Below are positions 8,993 to 23,900 of a stretch of 64,000 nucleotides of DNA, piece by piece. The stretch is from positions 160,549-224,548 of the forward strand of contig NZ_BAGE01000052.1 in assembly GCF_000308675.1 (NCBI RefSeq), given 5' to 3'. Position 1 is the stretch's first letter. Each line of letters begins with the position of its first letter. Source of the DNA: Nocardia paucivorans NBRC 100373. Lineage in GTDB: Bacteria; Actinomycetota; Actinomycetes; Mycobacteriales; Mycobacteriaceae. The notes under the pieces were generated by a model that made no database searches, had not been told where the DNA came from, and saw only the letters and a list, made by a program, of their open reading frames with translations. Made by a program: the position numbers and the translations under genes.

Positions 8993-11900
8993 GGCAACGG
9001 CTCCAGACGCAGCATCGCGGGTATCGGCGACACGGGAACCGGCGCGGTCACCGTGGTCGTCGACGGTGGGACGGAAGACGATGCCGAGGTATCCGGCCGC
9101 GACTTGGGCAGCATGAATCTCCTCTTGTGGAACACGGGCGCGGGCAGAGCCGGTCGGGTCGGGATATGGCCGGTCGGGGCCTGTTCGACGATCAGATGCG
9201 CATTGGTGCCGCCGAAACCGAACGAACTCACCCCCGCGACGCGTGGCCGTCCATCCTCGGTGTGCCAGGGGCGCAGTTCCCGATTCACCACCAGCGGCGA
9301 CCCGGCGAAGGCGAAACGCGGATTGAGGTTCGGGCTGTGCAGGCTCGGGGGTAGCGCGCCGTGATGGACGGCCAGAACGGTTTTCACCGCGCCCGCGATC
9401 CCGGCGGCCGAGAGCAGGTGGCCGATATTGGTTTTCACGCTGCCCACCGCGCAGGGCAGACCTCCGGTGCGGTCACCGAGCACCGTCGCCAGCGCCTTCA
9501 GTTCGATGGGGTCGCCGATCGCGGTCCCGGTGCCGTGCGCTTCCACATAGGACAGTTCCCGTGGGGATATTCCGGCGGTGTCCAAGGCGGCGGTGATCAC
9601 CTCGATCTGCGCGCTCATATTCGGGGTGGTGATCCCCATGGTGTGTCCGTCGTTGCCGATGGCCGAACCGCGCAATACCGCGTAGATCCGGTCACCGTCG
9701 GCCAGGGCATCGTCCAGCCGTTTCAGCAGCAGTAGCGCCGCACCCTCACCGGGGACGAAACCGTCGGCGGAGCGGTCGAACGTGGCGCAACGTCCGTGCG
9801 GGGACAGCACCCCGGCGGCGGCGAGGGTGACAAACGGTGTCTCGTCCAGCAGTACTTCCACCCCACCGGCCAATGCGGCGTCCAATTCCCCGGCACGCAG
9901 TGCCTGACAGGCCAGGTGCACCGATACCAACGAGGAGGAACAGGCGCTGTCGAGCACCAGATTGCCGGCATGCCAGTCGAAGTGATCGGAGATGCGGGCG
10001 GCGATGAAGTTCTGTCCGATACCCACGATGGTGTGCCGGTCGGCGACCGGGATGCGGTCGAAGTAGTTCGCGGCGCGGCTGCCCGCATACACCCCGATCC
10101 GGCGACCGGCCAATTCGTCGCGCCGGTATCCGGCGTCGGCGACGGCCAGAACCGATGTCTCCAACAGCAGTCGCTGCAGCGGATCCATCTGTAGTGCCGC
10201 CTCATCGGAGATACCGAAGAACCCCGGGTCGAACAGGTCGATACCGTCGACGAAACCGCCCCATTTGCTGTTGGTCAGACCGGGACCACCGGCGGGATGG
10301 TAGTAGCGTGTCGGGTCCCAGCGAGCGGGATCGACCTCCCGGACGGGAAACCCACCGGTGGCGAGCATGCGCCAGAACGCCGCCGGGTCGTCACCCCCCG
10401 GCAACCGACAGCCGATACCGACGACCGCGATCGGTTCCACCGGTCGTCTACCCGTGATCGGGGCCGATCCCGATACGGCCGCGCTGCCGTTCGTCATGGA
10501 CCGCGCGCCGACCGGCGGGGCCGACGGTGTGGCGGCCGGGGCGTCCGCCTCCGGCAACGACCGAGCCGCGGCCCCCTCCGTATCCGGACGCGAATTCCCC
10601 GGATTCGAATCGGGTTCCGCCGGCACGGGGTGGGCCGAGGGGGCGACGGTGGTGTCGTCGCCACCGAACCGGTCGGGATAGCGGTCGCGCAGTAGGGCGG
10701 CCAACTCGTCGAGAGTGGGGTATTCCAGCACCAGCGCCGGATCGAAGGGCTCACCGACGAGATGTTCGATACGCCGCACCGCCGAGGCGACGAGTACCGA
10801 ATCGGCGCCGTACTCCTCGAACCGTCGGTCACCGTCGAAACGTTCGGGTGGGAGTTTCAGTTCGTCGGAGAAGATGGCCAGCAGATCGGTATACGCGCGA
10901 TCCCGTACCGGGACACGGCCGGTGGGCGCGGTCTCCGCCGCGGGCTCCACCCGTGGGGGTGGTGGAGTCGTCGTGGCGTGCGGCGACAGCCGCAGCGGCG
11001 CACCGAGATACGGCAGCGCCACCGGGGCGTCCGGCAGACCGAGCACGGCGTCGAGCAGGTCGAAACCTTCGGCGGCGGTAAGGGTGGGCAGACCGGTGGC
11101 CCGATAGGCGGCGGTCTCGGCCGCGCCGAAACCGGTATCGCGGAACGAGGGCCAGTTCACCGACCGGAACCAGGTGCGGCCGCGAGCGTGCTGGGCCTCG
11201 GCGAACCGGTCCAGGTGCGCGTTCGCCATGGCATAGTCGGACAGCCCCACCGCGAGACCGGGTAATACGGCCGAGACCGAGGAGAACAGGACGAAGAAAT
11301 CCGGACGGTCGTCGGCCAGCACATCCGCCAGCACCTCGGTGCCGGGGATCTTCGGTTCCAGCACGGCGGCCACCCCCGCACCGGTCTTGCGCAGGAAGGC
11401 CGGGCTCTCGGCGGATACCGCACCCGCACAGTGCAGTACCCCACCAATGGGACCCAGTTCGGCGCGGACCCGGTGGAAGAACGTGGTCAGAGCACCGGTA
11501 TCGGTGAGCGGTCCGAAGTGGGTCAGTATCCGAACTCCCCGCTCCCGCAACGCCAGCAGGCGGCGCACCTTGACCGCGTACGGTCCGTCGGTGGCGGCGA
11601 GTTCGACCCACTCGCTTTCCGGTGGCAGCGGTTCACGGGCCAGGATCGCCAGCCGGCGCGCTCCGCGGGTGACGAGCGCGGCGGCGAATTCGGCGCCGAG
11701 CCCGCGGGTGCCGCCGGTCACCACATAGGTTCGGGACGGGTCGACGACCAGGCCATTCGATGGTGGTATCGCGGCCAGTTCGAGTGTTTCCCGCGTCGAC
11801 CCGCGATACCGTACGCGGACGGCGCCGGATGCGGCATCGGCGTATTCGGCGCCGAGAATCCGCACCAGGCGGGTCGGATCGGCCAGGGCGACGGCGCGTT

Positions 11901-14900
11901 CCTCGTGAAGTTCGACCGTCCGGGTGGTCACCTCGCGGATCTCCTCGGCCAGTGCCGCGGCGAGTCCGCCGAGCGGCGCGGTTTCGGGGCCGTCGACACC
12001 GGGCCGTCCCGCCGACAGGTGCAACAGCACCAGGGCGGTGGAGCGTGCGTCGAGCAGGCCCTGATAGAGGCCGATGCGACCGAGGTCGGTGGCGACCCGA
12101 TTCCCCGAGGTCGGGACGAGGTCGCAGATGTCGACCACACAGTCGGTGTCGGGGTGACGCGTGATGAGGAGGCGGCCCAGGTCGGCGCCGACGGTGAAAT
12201 CGTCACGGTCCGGTTCGCCCGCCGACGGTCGGGAGATGGTGGTGCGTGTTTCGGGGACCCGGACCATTCGGGCACGCCCGCCGATCGCCGCGGCGACAGC
12301 GTCGAGGATCGGCTCAGGGGTGTGTTCGGCGTGGAGGACCAGGGTGCGCGAAGACAGTTGCCCGGTCGTCGCCTGCGTCGCCCGCCATACCGGGGCCAGC
12401 ACCCGACGCGACGATTCGGCGGCGGCGGTGGCCGCGCCGTGCCCCACCGATATCGTCGCGGTCCGCGCGTCCGGGTGGTCCGATGCGGCGGCCGTGGGTC
12501 GGGGACCGGATTCCACTTCGGGAATCCAGTACCGCTCCCGGGCGAAGGGATAGGTGGGCAACGGGATTCGTCGGCAGGCATCCACACCCCGGATCTCGGC
12601 CCAGTCCACGGTGCCGCCCGCCAGCCATTCGGCCACCCGTGGATCCGCGGCGGCGCGGGTCGACTCCCGGGCCTCGGGCGCCCCGTCGAGCCACGCGCGC
12701 AGGCCCGCGCGCAGTTCATCGATGTTCTCGGCGACGAATGCGACCCGGGTGGCGGCCGGAAGCCGGCCCACCTGCATGGTGTAGGCCAGATCGGCCGGAT
12801 TCGGATCGTGCTCGGCGAGGTGGCGGTCCAGGGCCGCCACATAGTCGGCCAGGCGCTGCGGGTTCTGCGCCGAGATCGGTATCACCTGCGGTCCGGGTCG
12901 GTGGGTGGCCGGCCGCCGGTCCAGGTACTCCTCGAGGACCAGGTTGGCGTTGGAGCCGCCCGCGCCGAAGGAGCTGACCGTCGCTCGGCGGGGTCGGTCC
13001 CCGGACGACCAAGGCAGTGGACGGTCCGGAACCCGGAATGGTGTCCGCGCGAAGTCGATATTCGGGTTGGCAGGCACACCGTGCAGTGAGGGGGCGATAC
13101 AGCCGTGGCGCAGTTGCAGCAGCACTTTGGTGATCGCCGCCACGCCCGCAGCCGCCTCCAGGTGGCCGATATTCGATTTCACCGACCCCACCGGAACCTC
13201 CCCGGCCACATTGCCGAACACCTGTGCCAGCCCGGCGATCTCGATCGGGTCGCCCAACGCCGTACCGGTGCCGTGCGCCTCGATATAGGACACCGTCGCC
13301 GGATCCACTCCCCCGCTGCGCAATGCGCGGCGGATCACCGCGGCCTGCACACTCGGGTTCGGCACCGTGAACCCGTTGACCCGGCCGCCGTGGTTGACGG
13401 CGGTGCCCTTGATCACCGCGTGGATGGTGTCGCCGGCGGCCTCCGCCTCGGCCAGTGGCCGCAGGACGAGCGCACCGACCCCTTCCCCGGGCACATACCC
13501 GTCGCCGCCCGCGCCGAAGGAACGGCACCGCCCGTCGCTGGAGGCGAACTGCCCCTGGCTCAGGGCCACGAACTTGTACGGGTGCAGGGACAGATTCACC
13601 CCGCCCACGATCGCCAGCCGGCATTCCCCGGTGCGCAGGCTCTGGCAGGCCAGGTGAACGGCCGACAGCGAGGACGAGCAGGCGGTATCCACCGCCATAC
13701 TCGGCCCCTGGAAATCGAGTGCGTGTGAGACCCGGTTGGGGATGCTCCAGAACGTCGAGGCGGGCAGGGTGCCTCGCCCCAATCGTGATTCCTCGGCCCC
13801 GAACAGCTGGTAGGTGCCCCACATGACGCCGACGAAAACCCCGGCGTCCTCGGGACGCAGACCGATACGGGCCGGCTCGGTGCGGCTGTATCCCGCGTTC
13901 TCCAGCGCCGCCCAGGCGGTTTGCAGGAACAGCCGCTCCTGCGGATCCATCACTTCCGCCTCGCGGGGTGAGATGGCGAAGAAGAGCGGATCGAAACAAT
14001 CGACGTCGTCGAGGAAACCACCCCATTTGGTGTAGGCGGTGTGTGGATGGTGGCGGTCGGGGTGGAAATAGCGGGCGTGATCCCAGCGCTCGGCCGGTAT
14101 CTCGGTGATGCAGTCGCGTCCTTCGATCAGGACGCGCCAGTAGGCGTCCAGATCGGGCGCGCCCGGATAGCGGCCGCTCATCCCGATGATCGCGATATCG
14201 CCGTCCCCGCGCTCCGATACCGGGTCGGGGCGCCGAGAAGCGCTCGTCGGCGCGGGAACGGCTGTGCGGGCACGGTCGTCCGAAACGAGTGATGCGGCGC
14301 CGTTGTCGCGATTGGGCATGGTCACCTCTGGGGTGGGGCGATCGCCGATGGATTCGAGTCGGAGCGGATGTCCGGATTCGATGTCGATTCGTCGCCCGTT
14401 GTGGGTGGCGGACCAGGAGGCCGGCGCCGATTCGTCGGTGCTCGTCACCGGGGCGGCCGGTGCGGCGCCGGGGGGATCCGCGGGTGGGCCGAGCCGCAGC
14501 AGGTAGTCGAGCACCGCCCGCGGTGTCGGATATTCGAAGGCCAGGGTGGACGGCAGTCGGTGACCGCTGGAACGGGACAGTTCGTCGCGGATCTCCACGG
14601 CCGCCACCGAATCCAGGCCGAGTTCGTGGAGAGGACGGTCCAGGCCGGCGTCCGGTGCCAACCCCAGACAGCGCCGGACCAGGGCTTCCATCCTGGCCGC
14701 GTAGTCGTCCCCGGAATCCGCGACGGGCGCGGTGACGGGGTCGGCGGATACGAGATCGCGCAGCACATCCGGAACGGATCCGGATGCGCCGACGGCAGCG
14801 GTGTCGAGTACGAGCGCGGTGAACGCTCCCGCCACCGCGCCGGTCAGGGCGCGATCGAGAGTGTCGGTTGCCGCATCGGCCGGAAGCAGCCCGTAACCGC

Positions 14901-17900
14901 GGGCGGTCAGTCGGCGGATATCGGTTTCGGTCAATCGTTCGACCATGCCGGCACCCGCCCACGGACCCCATGCGATGGAGGTGCCGGGCAGACCCGCGGC
15001 GACACGGGTCTCGGCCACACCGTCCAGGAACGCATTGGCCGCCCCGTACCCCGTCTGACCGGGCAGACCCACCACCCCGGACGCCGAGGAGAACAGGATG
15101 AAGAAACGCAGGGGCAGCCGCGCGGTGAGTTCGTGCAGATACCACGCGCCGCGTAGTTTGGGAGCCAGGACCCGGCGCAGACGTTCGGCGTTCTGGTCGG
15201 TGAGCACACCATCGTCGCGCACCCCCGCCAGATGCACGACTCCCCGGAGAGGCGGCATTCGGCGCGCGATCCACTCCAGTACCGCCGCCAATGCGGCGCG
15301 GTCGGCGACATCGGCGGTGCGCACCTCGATCCGGGCCCGAACCCGCAGCTCATCGAGCACCGCCGCCGCACGGCCCTCGGGCGCCGTGCGGGAAACCAGC
15401 ACCAGATCGCGCGCGCCACGGTCGACGAGCCGGCGGGCCACTCGTAGTCCGAGACCACCGAGACCTCCGGTGAGCACAACGGTGCCCTCGAGCTCCTCCG
15501 GCGGTATCGCCGAGGCGGGACCGACCGGATCCGGTTCGGTTATCGGGGCCAGCCGCGGTACCAGTCGGCGACCGTCGCGCAATGCCAGCTGCGGGTGGGT
15601 CCGTCGGGCGGTCAGCTCGTCGACGATCCGCATGGCCGTCGTGGCGCGGGACAAGTCGATGATCCGACAGCTGTCGCGGTATTCCGATTGCGCATTGCGG
15701 GCAAACCCCCACAGGGCGGTTCCCACCGGGGATACGGGGTCGGTGGGGTCGATCCGGTGGGCGTCGCGGGTGAGCAGCCAGACCGGTGGTCCGTCCACGG
15801 CGGCCTGCACCAGATGCAGTGCGGCGAGCACCGCCGATTCCGCGGAGGCCGGCAGATCGGGTGTCGGCTCGGTCGCGGTCGGCACGGCGACGATACCGCG
15901 TAGCGGGGTGGGTGAGTTCGTGACGGCGGTGAGCAGGGCACGCACCGCCGCGGGCGAGCCGAGGTCCACCCGAAACCGTTCCCCGGGTTCGACCGCGAAA
16001 CCGTCGCCCACCTGCGCCACGGAGACCTGCGCCCCGCGGGCACGCAGTTCGGCGGCGATCGCCGAACCGAAGGAGTCGGGCCCGGATATCACGAGCCAGT
16101 GGCCGTCGGCCCGGTCGGGTATCGCCGCGTCGACCGCGCGCCAGACCGTCCGATAGTGACCGATACGCGCGTCGCCTTCCGACCTCCTCGGTGTATCGAT
16201 CGCCACCGCCGGCGCCTCGGTCGTCCGCACGATCCGCAGGCCCTGCACCCACACCACCGGATCGCCGGCCGCGTCGAACAACCTCACCTCCGCCAGACAC
16301 ACCCGCTGCGAGCACGTCGACAGCCGCGCCCAACCGAACGCGATCCGCTCCCGAGTGGCGGCGAGGACCACCCGGTCCATCGCCACCGGCAGCCACGTCC
16401 CCGGCGTGTCCTCCGCGGGCAACACGGCGTAGACCGCTTGGAACGCGGCATCCAGCAGGGTCGGATGCACCGAGTCGTCACCCCGGCCGGTCGGTGGGTC
16501 CGTCAGTGTCACGACGGTCTCGTGCCCACCCACCCGGATCTCGTGGATACGGCGGAACGCGGGACCGTAGCGCAGACCCGACGTGGTGAGCCGACGGTCG
16601 AGTTCGGCGAGCGCCAACCGCTCGAGGCAACGGCCGAGCGGCTCACCCACCCGTTCGCTCGGCACGGTGGCGGGCGACCCGACGAGAACACGACCGCGGA
16701 CGTGGGAGGTCCATTTCCCCGAGGTCCTTCCGGTGAGCACGACCGTGTATCCGGTGTCGCACGGGTCGAACCGTAGATGCACCGGATGGGTGCCGCGGAG
16801 TTCGAGACCGGAGCCGATCACCAGATCGTCGAGTATCACCGGGGAGTTTTCGGTGAGCCGGCGAGCGGCCGATGCGATGGTCGACACGAACCAGGCCCCC
16901 GGGACGACCGGTCTGCCGCCGACGAGGTGATCGGTGAGATACCCGTCCCGCTCGATATCCAGTGTCAGGGTGAAATGCGTGCTTTCGCCGGGCATCTCGA
17001 CCAGAACAGGGATCTCGGCGGAGACGGGCCGCGCGTCGGCGGCCGTATCGGCCCGGACCGGGTCGGTGGCGCGGCCTGCCGGCCGTGTCGAGGATGCCGA
17101 CTCCGGGCGGTAGGTGCGTCGGCGGAACACCGAGGTCGGCGCGACCACCCGGCGACCGGGACAGATACGTTCCCACTCGAGTTCGACTCCCGCCACGAAC
17201 AGTCGGGCCACCGCGTCGAGCAGGGTGGTGCGGTCACCACCACCGCGGCGCAGCGAAGCCAGGAATATCGCTGAGTCGCCGACCGTCCGGCGAGCGAGCG
17301 CCGTCAGGATCGGGTTCGGGCCTATCTCGAGGAAGATCCCGGTGCCGAGTTCGGCCATGGACCGTACCCCCTGCGCGAACCGCACCGGGCGGCGGGCGTG
17401 CCGAGCCCAGTATTCGGCGTCGAGTTCCCCGGCCCGCACGGGCACACCGGTGACATCGGAGATCCAGGGGATCGCCGGCTCACCCGGTTCGAGCCCGGCG
17501 GCAGCGGCGGTGAGGTCGTCCAGGATCGGATCCATCAGCGCGGAATGGAAGGCATGCGACACATCCAGGGCGCTCGACCGGATACCGGCATTCGCGAGTT
17601 CGGCCCGGAACCGGTCGACAACCGCGATATGTCCGGCGACCACCACCTGATCGGGACTGTTGAAACCGGCGATCGATAACTCCGGCTCGTATCTGTCGAC
17701 CAGCTCGCATACCTGCTCCGGTGCGGCCCGCACGGCGAGCATGGCCCCACCCGCGGGCAGCCCCTGCATCAGCCGGCCGCGGGTGGCGACCAGCTCCAGC
17801 GCATCCGTGGGATCGAGCACGCCCGCCACACAGGCCGCCACGTATTCGCCGACGCTGTGCCCCATGACCGCCGCCGGGCGCAGCCCCCACGACCGCCACA

Positions 17901-20900
17901 GTCGCCACAGCGACCATTCGACCGCGAACAGGGCAGGCTGGGTGAAGGCGGTGCGACGCAACAGTTCATCGGACCGATCCGAGTACAGGGCGTCGAGCAG
18001 CCCGATCCCGTCGGCTATGGGGCCGAGGGTCGCGGCGCAGTGCTCGAGCGTGTCCCGGAACACCGGTTCGGTGTCGAACAGCTCCCGCGCCATCCGCGGG
18101 TATTGCGCCCCCTGTCCGGTGAACAACAGCCCCACCTTCGGCGCCGCGTCGGCCCGCTCGACCCGCCCGGCGATCGCCGGCTCCCGCCCGGCACGCAACC
18201 GTTCGACCGCTTCGGCGGCCGAATTCGCCACCACCGCCCGACGCCACTCACCGTGGTCGCGCCCCACGGCGGCGGTGTGCAGGAGGTCGGCGAATTCGTC
18301 GGGGCGGGCGCTCAGGGTCGCGACCCACCGTTCGACCGTCTCGGTCAGCACGGTCTCGGTGCGGGCGGACAACAGCAGCACACCCGGAGCGGCGGATCGC
18401 GGCGAAGCGGTCACCGTGGGCGGCTGTTCCAGCAGGACATGCGCATTGGTGCCGCTCATCCCGAACGAGCTGACACCGGCTCGGCGAGGTCCGGGCGTCG
18501 TCGGCCAATCCCGTAGGTCGGTCACCACTTCCACCGGCAGCCGACCCCATTCGATATGTGGGTTGGGGGTGTCGAAGTGCAGACTCGCCGGGATCCGACC
18601 GTGCCCGAGCGACAGAACGGCCTTGATGACCCCGGCCATTCCCGCGGCGGCCTCGGTGTGCCCGATATTGGTCTTCACCGAACCGATCAGCAGAGGATGG
18701 GTGCGGTTCGCTCCGTACACGTCGGCGAGGGCCGCCACCTCGATCGGGTCGCCCAGTGGTGTGCCCGTGCCGTGGGCCTCCACATACCCGACCGAGTCGG
18801 CGGGAAAACCGGCCTGCGCCAATGCCTCGGCGACGACCCGGCGCTGCGCCGGACCATTGGGCGCGGTCAGGCCGTTGGATCGGCCGTCGTGGTTGACGGC
18901 GATACCGCGCACCACCGCCAGCACGGTGTCACCGGCGCGGCGCGCCCGCGACAGTGTCGTCACGACGAGCACACCGCATCCGTCCGCCCGCACGTATCCG
19001 TTGGCGTCGGCGGCGAATGCGCGACAACGACCGTCGGGTGAGAGTGCCCCGATCCGGCAGAACCCGAGAGTGGTTTCCGGGGCCAACTGCAGGTTCACCC
19101 CACCGACGAGCGCCTGGTCGCATCGCCCGGCGCGCAGTGCGTCCCAGGCCGATTGCAGCGCCACCAGCGACGACGAGCAGGCGGTGTCCACCGTCAACGC
19201 CGGGCCGTGCGCGCCGAGGAGGTACGCGAGACGCCCGGCGGTGACACTGGGCGCCGCGCCCGTCACCGAATAGGCGCCCACCTCGACCGGGTCCAGGGCG
19301 GAGATACGAGTGCCGGGATATTCGCGGAAACACTGCCCGACGAATACACCGGTACGGCTGCCGGCCAGAGTGCGCGGCGCCCGTCCGGACCGCTCCAACG
19401 CCTCCCACGCCACCTCGAGCAGCAACCGCTGCTGCGGGTCCATGGCCCGGGCCTCGGCGGCACCGATACCGAAGAACTCGGCATCGAAATCCATGACACC
19501 GTCGACGAAACCGCCCCAGCGGGTGTACATGGTGCCCAGGGCCGCGGGGTCGGGGTCGTAAAAGGTATCGATATCCCAGCGGTCGGCCGGTACCTCGGTG
19601 ATCGCGTCCCGGCCTTCGCGCAGCAGGTCCCAGAACTGTTCCGGGGTGCGGACCCCACCGGGGAAACGACAGGCCATACCGACGATCACGATCGGGTCGG
19701 TGTCCGCGCCGGCCGCACCGTGTGCCCGGTTCATATCGACGACCACATCGCTGTCGCCATACGCCCGGTTCGAATCGACACCCATATCGGCCTCGCCACA
19801 CGCCCTGCTCAGGTCGGTGACCACATCGCTCTCACTGTGTGCCCCGCTCGGATCGGCGACCACATCGTCCTCGCCGTACACTCCGCTCGGGTCGGCGGCC
19901 ACGGGTGACGGCACGGTCGTCCCAGGTGATGCAGGGACCGGCCGCACGCCCGACGAGGGCGATGCGACCGACTCGCCGGCGGAAGGTGCGATATCGGGCG
20001 AGGGTCCGGTCTCGGCCGACGGCGGCCGGCCCGCCAGTTTGCGCCGGATCAGTCCGGCGATATCGCGCACGGTCGGATGGTCGAAGACCAGACTCGCGGG
20101 AAGGGCGACACCGGCCTCGGCCATGAGCGCGGTACGCAGCTCCATGCCGGTGAGCGAATCCACCCCGCTGTCGTGCAGCGGCCGATCGGGATCGAGTTCG
20201 GTGTCGCGGTTCAGGACTCGCAGTATCACCCGCCGCACGAACTCGACCCACTCGCGTTCCCCACTTCCGTTCCGAAGCCCGTCCTCCGGTACGGCGCGTT
20301 CGGGTTCGGCCGGCGATACGACCGCTGCCGTCCCGGGCCCCACCGGTATTCGCGATGCGGTGGTGGCATCGCCCGCTACAACCGGATTCTGCTCCGTGGA
20401 CTCGACGAACAGCCCGCCGGAACGGTCGCGATACCAGAGGTTCGGCACGAAATCGAAAACCCCCACGGCCGGATCGGCGAACCACCCACCCGCCGGTGCG
20501 GGGGATGCGAACAGTCGGTCCAGAACCGCGACCGCGTCAGCTTCCCGAAGCGGGGGCAGCCCGCGACGCTCCAGGCGAGCGGTGATGTCCGGGCGCCCCG
20601 CCGTCATCCCGATATCCGCGAACGGCCCCCACGCGATACTCGACGCCGGTAGTCCCTCGGCGTGCCGACGTCGCGCCAGCGCGTCCAATGCGGCATTGGC
20701 GGCGGCGTAGTTCGCCTGACCCGGTGTGCCGAGGATCCCGGCGACCGAGGAGTACAGCACGAACAGGTCCAGCGACATGCCACGGGTGAGTTCGTCGAGG
20801 TGGCGGGCGGCGGTGTATTTGGGGCCGAGAACAGTGCGGAACCGAGCCCAGCTCTGTTGGGTGATCATCCCGTCGTCGAGCACACCGGCGCAGTGCACCA

Positions 20901-23900
20901 CCCCGCGTAACGGTGGTAGCCCGAGCGCGCCGAACTCGTGGAGCAACCGCGCCAACGCCGCGCGATCGCTCACATCGACCTGCCGAACGACCACCCGCGC
21001 CCCCGCCGCGCGCAGCGACTCGACCAGCCGGGCCCCCTGCTCGTCGGGCCCTCGGCGACCGACCAACACCAGATGGCGAGCGCCGGCGGCGACCAGTCGA
21101 CGCGCCGCGACCGCACCCAGACCGCCGAACCCGCCGGTGACCAGATAACTTCCGTCCGCGACGATCCGGGCATCGTCTGTGGTTTCGGCCTCTGTGGTGC
21201 GCACCACCACCCGGCCCGGATGGTCGCGACGCCACACCGCGCGCAATGCGGCCGCGCTCTCGGCCATCCTGTACACCGCGTGCGGGGGCACGGTCAGGAG
21301 ACCCCGGTCGATGAGGGCGACCACGGCGCGCAGCGCCTTCCCCAACGATTCGGGTGCGGCGGCGGCCGGATCGATGACAAAATGTTCGAGGTCGTGCGGT
21401 GGGTGCGGTCGAGGCGAACCGTCCGGATCCCATCGCACCACGCGGCCGCCGGGGGCACGGATATCGTCGGCCACCGGGGTGAATTCGGGTGTTATCGCAC
21501 TGAACACCACATCGAAACCGACACCGCCGGCCTGCGCGCGGGCCCGCTCGGAGAAATCCCGGGCCCGCCAGTCCCCGACTTCGGCGATCTCGTATCCGGC
21601 CCGCGCCGCCCAATCGCGTAGCGCGACGGTGCCGGTCACCTCCGCACCGGCGTGGCGGGCCAGTTGAACGACCGCGATACCCAGCGCATCGGCGGGGGCG
21701 TGGACGAAAACCCGGTCCCCCGAACGGAGCCCGCCGAGTTCGAACAATCCGTACCAGGCGGCGGTGAAGGTGAGCGGAACCGTCGCGGCCGCTTCGACCG
21801 ACAGCGCCGCGGGCAATGACGCCACCATTCGGTGGTCGACGATCACATGCGTGGCGAGACCACCCCCCGCCGCCGCGAGAACCGGATCCCCCACTCGCAG
21901 ACCGCGCACTCGAGCGCCGATCGCACTGATACGACCGGCGCATTCCGCGCCGAGCCGCTCGGGCGTATCGAACGACATCCCCCTGGCGGCCCGCACATCC
22001 GCCGGGTTGACACCCGCTGCCGCGACGGCGATCTCGACCTCGTCCGGGCCGGGAGCGCGCCGCGGCACCGTCTCGATACGCACCCGATCCAATTCCCCGG
22101 ACGGATGCGGCCGCACCACCGAGGCGTGGCCGGAATCGGCCATCGGCGCACCGGACACCAGCCATGCCGCCACGAGTTCGCCGGCACGGAGGGCCAACTG
22201 CGCGCCGGACCGGCCGAACAGGGCCCGCGACAGGACGGTCGGATCCGGGACACGCCCCGGTTCCACATCCAGCAGTCGAGTGCCGAGTGCGGGATGTTCA
22301 CCGGCGACCGTTCGGCCCACCCCCCACAGCAGGGCCTGGTCGGGATCCGGCCGGTCGGTCTCCACCACATACTGGGCACCGGCCGTCACCAGCCACAACA
22401 CCGAGATCGCTTCATCGGCTTCCACCAGTGCGGAGATCAGTTTCAATACCGTCGCGATCCGCGATGCCACCGGGCCCGCCGTCCAGGCGAAGACCACACC
22501 GCGCGGTGGGTCCGTCCGCGTGAGCACGGACGTCACCTCGACCGCATCCGGGTCGGAGGCCATCGGCAGATCGTTCGGGCGCACGACGGTCGGTTTCGCG
22601 CCGTGCGCGGTGATCCGCTCCGCGATGGCGGTGCCGAGTGGTCCATCGGCGAAGACCAGCCAATGGCCGGTGGGTTCGGCGATATCGTGTTCCGGTGCCG
22701 ACCGCCAGGCGATATGGTGCGGCAACCGGTCGATCCCCCGGTCGGGGATCACCGCACTCGGCTCGACGCCGTCCCCCTCCGGATACCGCACCTTCGCGGG
22801 ATCGGCTGTGGCGGTGACGAGACATACGCTTTCGGCCGCCCACAACACCGTGCCGGAGGGATCGCACAGCGTGATATCGCCGGTTATGGTTCGTCCGCCG
22901 TATTCGGTGAGCCGTGTCCGGCAGTACAGCGATTCACCGGCCCGCCCGGTCGGCGCCGTGCCCCGGACGGTGTCCACCGAAGCCGGCAGATACAGGTCCG
23001 AGACGGCGGGATCCGCGGTGAGAACCAGGGTGTGCAGGCATGCGTCCAGTACCGCAACGGCGGGATCGATCCGGGTGGTGGGCGGAATGCGCAATGTGGT
23101 CAGTGTTTCCCCGGCGCCGAGGCGGAGAAGATCGACCGCGCAACGGTAGTCCGGTCCGAGCTCGAGCCCCAGCGCGGCGAGTCGCTCGTAGTACGCCTGC
23201 CACAGGTTGTCGCGAGAGCCGTCGGGGATGTTCGGAAGATCACCGCGGGATGGGTGGCCATCGGTGCGCAATCGTGCGTGGGCGACGAGCGCGTCGGCGC
23301 CGGCCCGGGATTCGAGGAGTTCGACCCGCACCGTACGGTCGTCCTCGTCGGGGACCGTCCGTAGCCGTGCCCGGCCCGGGCCGCGCACCGTCAACGGACG
23401 GGTGAGGGTGAAATCGATGAGATGCGTGGTCACCTTCGAGGCCGTCGCGCGCATCAGCACGGTGTAGATCCACGCGGCCGGTGCGGTCGGCACTCCATGG
23501 AGTCGATGACCGTCGAACAGGGCGGGGTCGATGTCGACCGTCTCGGTATCCGTGGCCGTAATCCGCGGATGTTCGGGTGTTTCCGTGTCCAACCAGTATC
23601 GGACCCGCTGGAACGGATAACGCGGCAGGTCCACCACATACCGGTCGGCACCGGGATGAACCGCCCGCCAATCGATCTCGGCTCCCGAGACGTACCGCTG
23701 CGCGAGCGCAACCGTTTCCGGGTCGGAATCCGAGAACGGTCCGACGACCGATCCGGGAGTGACCGCGCCGGAGGCGACCTGCTCCAATGCGGTCCGCAAC
23801 TGCGCGATCGTCTCGAAGACGATCGCCACCCGGTGCCGGAAATGGGTGCGGCCCATATTCGCCGCGGCACAGATATCGTGCGGATTCCGTTCCGGTGCGG

